DNA of 16,993 nt from Spirochaetota bacterium (GTDB lineage: Bacteria; Spirochaetota; UBA4802; JAFGJZ01), in assembly GCA_022704645.1 (NCBI GenBank), contig JAKJGA010000025.1:1-16993 (forward strand). The letters are read 5' to 3'. Positions 13,430 through 16,993 of this stretch are shown here, piece by piece (within the stretch, counting starts at the first letter, position 1; every line of letters starts with the position of its first letter). Position numbers and translations under genes: made by a program. The notes beneath the pieces were generated by a model. It worked only from the letters and a program-made list of their open reading frames with translations, did not search any database and was not told where the DNA came from.

Positions 13430-14530
13430 ATGCCGGAAATCAAAAAAGAACGTGTTGAAAAATATTTTAAAGAACTTGCCTCTATTTCTTCACCGTCATG
13501 GGAAGAGGGAAAGGTGATTTCTTATATTGAGAATTATGCCAAAAAAAGGAAACTTACGTTTAAAAAATTCCAATGCGGCAAATCATTTAATGTAATGATT
13601 TCGTTAAAAGGTATTTCCGGCAAAGATCCTCTTTTGTTTGCGGCGCATACTGATACGGTAACACCATGTGATTCGATAAAAGTAATGGAAGATTCAAAAC
13701 GCTTCTTTACTGACGGAAAGAGCATTCTCGGCGGGGACGATAAGGCGGCTGTTGCTGCTTTTCTTGAAGCGATCGATGTTATATATAAAAGCGGTGAAAA
13801 GCACGGAGACGTTGATTTTCTGTTTACCTGCGCGGAAGAGGTCGGACTTTGCGGAATGAAAGGATTCGACATCAAGAATACTCGGGCGAAAAAAGCATTT
13901 GTTTTTGACAGTGACGGCACAGTCGGAAGTGCAACCGTAGCTGCGCCGTATCAGATTGTGATGCAGATATCCCTGAAGGGAAAGGCTGCTCATGCGGGAA
14001 TGGAGCCGGAAAAAGGAATAAGCGCGATATATGCCGCGGCAGAAATTATAAATTCACTTCCTCAAGGGCGTATTGACTCTGAAACGACTACGAATGTCGG
14101 AAAGATTAATGGCGGAACAGCGAATAATATTGTGACTGAAAATTTAACTTTTGAACTTGAGTGCCGTTCACTTGATAAGAAAAAACTTGATGCCCTTACA
14201 GCTAAAATAGTTTCAGTAATAAAATCTGTTAGTTCAAAACGTAAAATTAAAGCCGTAATTTCAACAGACCGTGAGTATTCAGGATATTCAATATCCCAAA
14301 ATGATAGTATAATTTCTCATTTCGAGCGCGCCGCAGCGTTATGTAAAATAAAACCTTCTTACAAAAAAAGCGGCGGCGGAAGCGACACCAATATCCTTAA
14401 TGAAAGGAAGATCAAGGCGTTAAATCTGTCTGTCGGCATGTCAAAAGTTCATACGACTGATGAATTTATAATGAAAAGCGATCTTCATAAAAGTGCGGCG
14501 ATGGTAGTTTCCTTAATTCTTTCTAATTGA
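13430..14530 (+). CDS. M20-family metallopeptidase, peptidase T-like
   Basis: A 366-residue cytoplasmic di-zinc aminopeptidase of the M20 family, closest in pattern to the PepT-like subgroup. Such enzymes trim small peptides, though I cannot assign the substrate. Expected residues are present: His73 and Asp75 in AAHTDT, and the bridging Asp103 in LGGDDKAAV. Catalytic Glu136 and metal ligand Glu137 lie in TCAEEVG, then Asp160 in FVFDSDG and His341 in KVHTTDE. The dimerisation (lid) domain between them begins with KAAHAGMEPEKG (185-196) and contains NGGTANNIV (227-235). Length is normal. GGAG five bases before ATG 13430 supports the start. The gene lies 21 bases after lspA, with the hairpin at 13399-13419 in between, so it is probably the third gene of the ileS operon. 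It ends 12 bases from the stop of a convergent gene. Confidence 0.88.
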   Translation: MPEIKKERVEKYFKELASISSPSWEEGKVISYIENYAKKRKLTFKKFQCGKSFNVMISLKGISGKDPLLFAAHTDTVTPCDSIKVMEDSKRFFTDGKSILGGDDKAAVAAFLEAIDVIYKSGEKHGDVDFLFTCAEEVGLCGMKGFDIKNTRAKKAFVFDSDGTVGSATVAAPYQIVMQISLKGKAAHAGMEPEKGISAIYAAAEIINSLPQGRIDSETTTNVGKINGGTANNIVTENLTFELECRSLDKKKLDALTAKIVSVIKSVSSKRKIKAVISTDREYSGYSISQNDSIISHFERAAALCKIKPSYKKSGGGSDTNILNERKIKALNLSVGMSKVHTTDEFIMKSDLHKSAAMVVSLILSN

Positions 14531-14534
14531 AAGA
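14518..14534. terminator. Weak stem at a convergent gene junction
   Basis: TCTTTC (14518-14523) pairs with GAAAGA (14529-14534) around five bases that include part of the peptidase stop codon. It lies between the convergent peptidase and YbjN-like genes and could serve both transcripts. With only six base pairs, mostly A/T, and no T tract, it is a poor terminator and may be chance. Confidence 0.2.
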
Positions 14535-14542
14535 CAAACTGT

Positions 14543-14989
14543 TTATTTCGCGAATTCGGCAAGAGCTGATGAATTGTTTTTCATCATGACTGCGAAATCT
14601 TCTTCCCATGCTGACATAAAAAAGAAAAAGGTCTTTTTTACGTATGGGAGGGGATAAAATGCTTCTACAAACAGTTTGCCGTTTTTTGAATAATACTTCG
14701 CGCATTTACATTCGGAATTTATTTTATTAATAAGCTTATAAAACTTGGCTTCCTCTGTTTTGATTTTTTCCGAAAGCGGAAAATGAGCGCGGAGAATAAG
14801 TCCTTTATCTTCTGCATAAATTTCAAAGTTAAGATTTCCTTTTTTTTGAACGGAGATTCTGGCTTCATCCAGTCTGCAGACGTACCCGGCTTCAGAGAGC
14901 TGGACTATAATCGGTTCGGGGTCAATTTTGTCAGCCGAAATCCCGGTTGATAACATCAGACAGCAGAGAATAAGAACTGCCGGCTTCAT
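14543..14989 (-). CDS. Exported YbjN-domain-like small protein
   Basis: A 148-residue protein beginning with a clear signal peptide (MKPAVLILCCLMLSTGISA, cleavage near residue 19). It is therefore probably periplasmic. Two cysteines in the hydrophobic core (9, 10) do not form a proper lipobox. The mature part looks like a YbjN-type fold: PEPIIVQLSEAGY, then short strands with Arg/Glu, a central helix KFYKLINKINSECKC (83-97), and a strand pair ending in LFVEAFYPLP. A last helix holds MSAWEEDFAVMM. YbjN domains adopt a type III chaperone-like fold and have no catalytic residues, and the function here is unknown. The start overlaps the metF stop as ATGA, so the two are translationally coupled. 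That is curious for an exported protein and a folate enzyme, and may reflect only shared expression. Confidence 0.7.
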   Translation of the reverse strand: MKPAVLILCCLMLSTGISADKIDPEPIIVQLSEAGYVCRLDEARISVQKKGNLNFEIYAEDKGLILRAHFPLSEKIKTEEAKFYKLINKINSECKCAKYYSKNGKLFVEAFYPLPYVKKTFFFFMSAWEEDFAVMMKNNSSALAEFAK

Positions 14990-15849
14990 TTTAAAATTCC
15001 TGAATTTTCTATAACTTCGCTTATAGCGCGCGCTTTGTTGAGAGGGTAGAAATGAAACCCCGGCACGCCTTCTTTCATCAGATTTTCAACCTGCGTTGAT
15101 GCGTAATCGACACCGATTTGAAAAATCTTTTCAGCATCTCCGTCAGCATTTTTAATGTCGGCGTCCATTTTGCGGGGAAGAATTACGCCTGAAAGATTCA
15201 CCATGCGCTCAATTTGAGGAAGAGTTACAACAGGCATAATTCCCGGAATAATTTTCACCGAAATCTTTTCTTTGACGCAGAGATCTCTGAAACGGAGAAA
15301 CTTGTCGTTCTCAAGAAAAAGCTGTGTGATGATAATTTCCGCACCGGCATCTGTTTTTTCTTTGAGATGCCGGATGTCTTCTTCTATTGACGGTGCATCA
15401 GGGTGTTTTTCCGGATATCCTGCTGCTGCAATACTGAAACCGTTTTTTGATTTGATGAATTTAATCAATTCGCTCGCATAAGCAAATCCGTCTGCGGCAG
15501 GTATAAAATCTGCAGAACCTGCAGGAGGATCTCCCCTTAGTGCTAGAATATTTGTCAGTCCTAGCGTTTTTACTTTTTCAAGATGCTCGGCAACTTCGCT
15601 TTTAGAATTGCCGACACAGGTAAAATGCATCAAAGGTTCTATGGAAAGTGATTCTTTAATTTTCATTGAAAGGTCGATGGTTTTTTCTCTGGTTGATCCG
15701 CCTGCTCCATAGGTAACTGAAACATATGCCGGATTGAACTTTTTCAGTAATGAGAGTTCATAAAAAAGATTGTCAATTCCTGTTTCGGTTTTCGGGGGGA
15801 AAACTTCGAAAGAAACAGCAAATTTATCGAAAGCATTTCTAATCTGCAT
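14986..15849 (-). CDS. metF: 5,10-methylenetetrahydrofolate reductase
   Basis: An FAD-dependent TIM-barrel enzyme of 287 residues. It reduces 5,10-methylene- to 5-methyl-tetrahydrofolate, feeding methionine synthesis and, in some anaerobes, the acetyl-CoA pathway. Diagnostic motifs are FEVFPPKT (14-21, with the proton-relay Glu15) and VTYGAGGSTR (45-54). ALRGDPP (103-109) includes Asp107, which contacts the flavin in E. coli MetF. GYPEKHPDA (144-152), IITQLFLEN (173-181) and the C-terminal PGFHFYPLNKA (263-273) complete the set. Length matches the short bacterial form without the eukaryotic regulatory domain. GGAG (15855-15858) lies five bases before ATG 15849. It has its own promoter with a consensus TATAAT and is followed by the YbjN-like gene in an ATGA overlap. 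No methionine-biosynthesis neighbours or SAM riboswitch are visible. Confidence 0.95.
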   Translation of the reverse strand: MQIRNAFDKFAVSFEVFPPKTETGIDNLFYELSLLKKFNPAYVSVTYGAGGSTREKTIDLSMKIKESLSIEPLMHFTCVGNSKSEVAEHLEKVKTLGLTNILALRGDPPAGSADFIPAADGFAYASELIKFIKSKNGFSIAAAGYPEKHPDAPSIEEDIRHLKEKTDAGAEIIITQLFLENDKFLRFRDLCVKEKISVKIIPGIMPVVTLPQIERMVNLSGVILPRKMDADIKNADGDAEKIFQIGVDYASTQVENLMKEGVPGFHFYPLNKARAISEVIENSGILK

Positions 15850-15874
15850 ATATACTCCACGTTAAGGTGTAATG

Positions 15875-15903
15875 ATTATAAAGTTGCTATTTTCTTCAAA
15901 CAA
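15875..15903 (-). promoter_or_regulatory. Sigma70-like promoter of metF
   Basis: On the minus strand a perfect TATAAT (15875-15880) is preceded at 17 bases by TTGTTT (15898-15903, three of six matches). Transcription would begin near 15868, giving a leader of about 19 bases with the GGAG site. This is too short for a SAM riboswitch. Confidence 0.55.
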
Positions 15904-15927
15904 AATTTTACTTAAAAGGTATATTTC

Positions 15928-15958
15928 TTGACTTGGTTTCAACCTTTTTTAGCATAAA
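15928..15958 (+). promoter_or_regulatory. Weak candidate promoter for the GGDEF-family gene
   Basis: TTGACT (15928-15933, five of six matches) and CATAAA (15953-15958, four of six) are separated by 19 bases, longer than optimal. A seven-base inverted repeat (AAAAGGT/ACCTTTT) flanks the -35 box and might be a regulatory site. The call is tentative. Confidence 0.25.
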
Positions 15959-15994
15959 TTAAAGATCCTATGTTTTCCGGAATATTGTATATTG

Positions 15995-16993
15995 ATGAAA
16001 AGTTTTATCGCCCGAAAAAGATTTCTGTTTTCAGCGGCTGTTGTAATCTATCTTGCCGGTCTTTCATTTTATACTCTCAGCGATTATTTTTCCAATAAAA
16101 AGCTTCATGAGAATAGATTGATTGAAAGCGCATATTTGACGGTCAGTGAATGCAAGAGCGGAATTCTTGCGAATCCTGATTTTTTAAAAAGCGGAATATA
16201 TTCGTTTTATTCAGATAGAATCGTAAAGAGAAGCGATGCAGATTTGCTTGTTATAATTGACTCAGTTAACGACTTTGAGTTTTACAAAGACAGGGCAGGG
16301 CTTCTTTCTTCCAGCATGGAGCTGAAGGAGCAGCTTAAGCACCGTCTTTTTGATTCATATTTATATTCCGGACAGTTGAATTTAAAAAACAGCGACAAGT
16401 GCACTTATACAATCGTCTACGACTATATTGATGAAAAACGTACTGCACTTGTGGCGTCAGGTTTCGATGACTGCTCATTGCGCTTGCAAATGAAAGCGGA
16501 ACTCTGGCGAAGTCTGAAAATGCACGGCTTTTTTCTTCTGTTGATTGTTCCTTTTCTTGCTGTGATGGTTTATGTTGAAGAACGCGAAAAAAAAATGTTA
16601 CTAGAGAGAATTTATACCGAGAGACTTACCGGACTTCCGAACCGGACAAAACTTTTTCTTGATGTAGAATTATGCAAAAATCCGGCAGTATTTATCATTA
16701 ACATTGATTCTTTTAAGGAATATAATGATTTATACGGATTTGAAGTTGGAGATTTTATAATTTTAGAGATGGGAAGGCGTCTTGAACGAATTTGTGCAGA
16801 TGCTTTTTCCGGGTTTAAGATGCAGTTGTATAAACTTCAGGCGGATGAGTATGCTCTTCTTTTAAAGGATTCAATCGAAGATGAAAAACTTTCAGCTCTT
16901 GCCGGCAGAATTATTTCGGTGATCAGCGAAAATTCTTTCGCCTATAAAGGCTATGATATGAATGTTTCCGTGACAGTCGGCATTACAAGAGCT
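15995..16993 (+). CDS. Membrane GGDEF-family protein with degenerate signature, 3' end outside the window
   Basis: 333 codons are visible and no stop is reached. Residues 1-8 are basic, and a first membrane helix spans about 10-28. An extracytoplasmic domain follows at about 30-172, with four cysteines and no known family recognised. A second helix (about 178-194) and a short charged stretch lead to a GGDEF domain from about 205: ERLTGLPNRTKL, then NIDSFKEYNDLYGFEVGD (236-253), which keeps Asp238 and Asn244. Where active diguanylate cyclases have GG(D/E)EF, this has QADEY (282-286), so it is probably not a c-di-GMP synthase. Degenerate GGDEF domains often precede an EAL phosphodiesterase domain, which could lie beyond the window. 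The ATG at 15995 is chosen because it starts just before the first membrane helix. No Shine-Dalgarno sequence is visible, and the ATG at 15970 is in another frame that soon stops. Confidence 0.85.
   Translation, partial: MKSFIARKRFLFSAAVVIYLAGLSFYTLSDYFSNKKLHENRLIESAYLTVSECKSGILANPDFLKSGIYSFYSDRIVKRSDADLLVIIDSVNDFEFYKDRAGLLSSSMELKEQLKHRLFDSYLYSGQLNLKNSDKCTYTIVYDYIDEKRTALVASGFDDCSLRLQMKAELWRSLKMHGFFLLLIVPFLAVMVYVEEREKKMLLERIYTERLTGLPNRTKLFLDVELCKNPAVFIINIDSFKEYNDLYGFEVGDFIILEMGRRLERICADAFSGFKMQLYKLQADEYALLLKDSIEDEKLSALAGRIISVISENSFAYKGYDMNVSVTVGITRA

Noticed and set aside
15850..15994. SAM riboswitch ahead of metF
   Set aside because: The predicted leader is about 19 bases and the region is AT-rich without the needed paired elements.
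1..16993. CRISPR arrays, insertion sequences, tRNA or rRNA genes, attachment sites, phage or toxin-antitoxin modules
   Set aside because: I looked on both strands and saw no spaced direct repeats, transposase motifs, tRNA-like cloverleaf ends or rRNA-like stretches. The content is chromosomal housekeeping and signalling.

Overview
No exotic system (no CRISPR, toxin-antitoxin pair, prophage, insertion sequence, rRNA or tRNA) is visible. The window looks like ordinary chromosome of an AT-rich Gram-negative (two-membrane) bacterium. It encodes an OmpA-type peptidoglycan-binding protein, lipoprotein signal peptidase (LspA) and exported small proteins. The N-terminal half of the OmpA-like protein reminds me of spirochaete OmpA-family proteins. 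I therefore lean to an uncultured or free-living spirochaete, but this rests on memory and not on an alignment. Sigma70-like promoters (TTGACA-type -35 boxes) and GGAG/AGGGG ribosome binding sites recur, and genes are tightly packed with three ATGA stop/start overlaps.

Layout. (1) 1-1484, minus strand: the 5' part of an unrecognised protein gene that leaves the window, and a small polynucleotide-kinase-like P-loop protein whose active site looks degenerate. (2) 1485-1831: the only long intergenic stretch. It holds the kinase promoter, a minus-strand tandem-hairpin/terminator with no gene feeding it, and an inverted repeat at the promoter of the next gene. (3) 1832-5575, plus strand: a GapN-like aldehyde dehydrogenase, then pyrB-pyrC, two consecutive enzymes of de novo pyrimidine synthesis. 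(4) 5576-9991, minus strand (transcribed right to left): a membrane hybrid histidine kinase with receiver and HPt domains, a stand-alone CheY-like receiver, a HEAT-repeat protein, and the OmpA-like envelope protein. (5) 10158-14530, plus strand: ileS-lspA-pepT-like, probably one operon. (6) 14543-15849, minus strand: metF followed by an exported YbjN-like protein. (7) 15995-end, plus strand: a membrane GGDEF-family protein with a degenerate signature, cut by the window end.

How the genes fit together: regions 3, 5 and 6 are core metabolism and housekeeping (pyrimidines, isoleucyl-tRNA charging, lipoprotein maturation, peptide turnover, one-carbon metabolism). Region 4 has the parts of a His-Asp-His-Asp phosphorelay ending in a receiver without an output domain. 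The points most worth a second look are the degenerate kinase, the orphan minus-strand terminator structure, two possibly leaderless genes, and two perfect palindromes built across stop codons.
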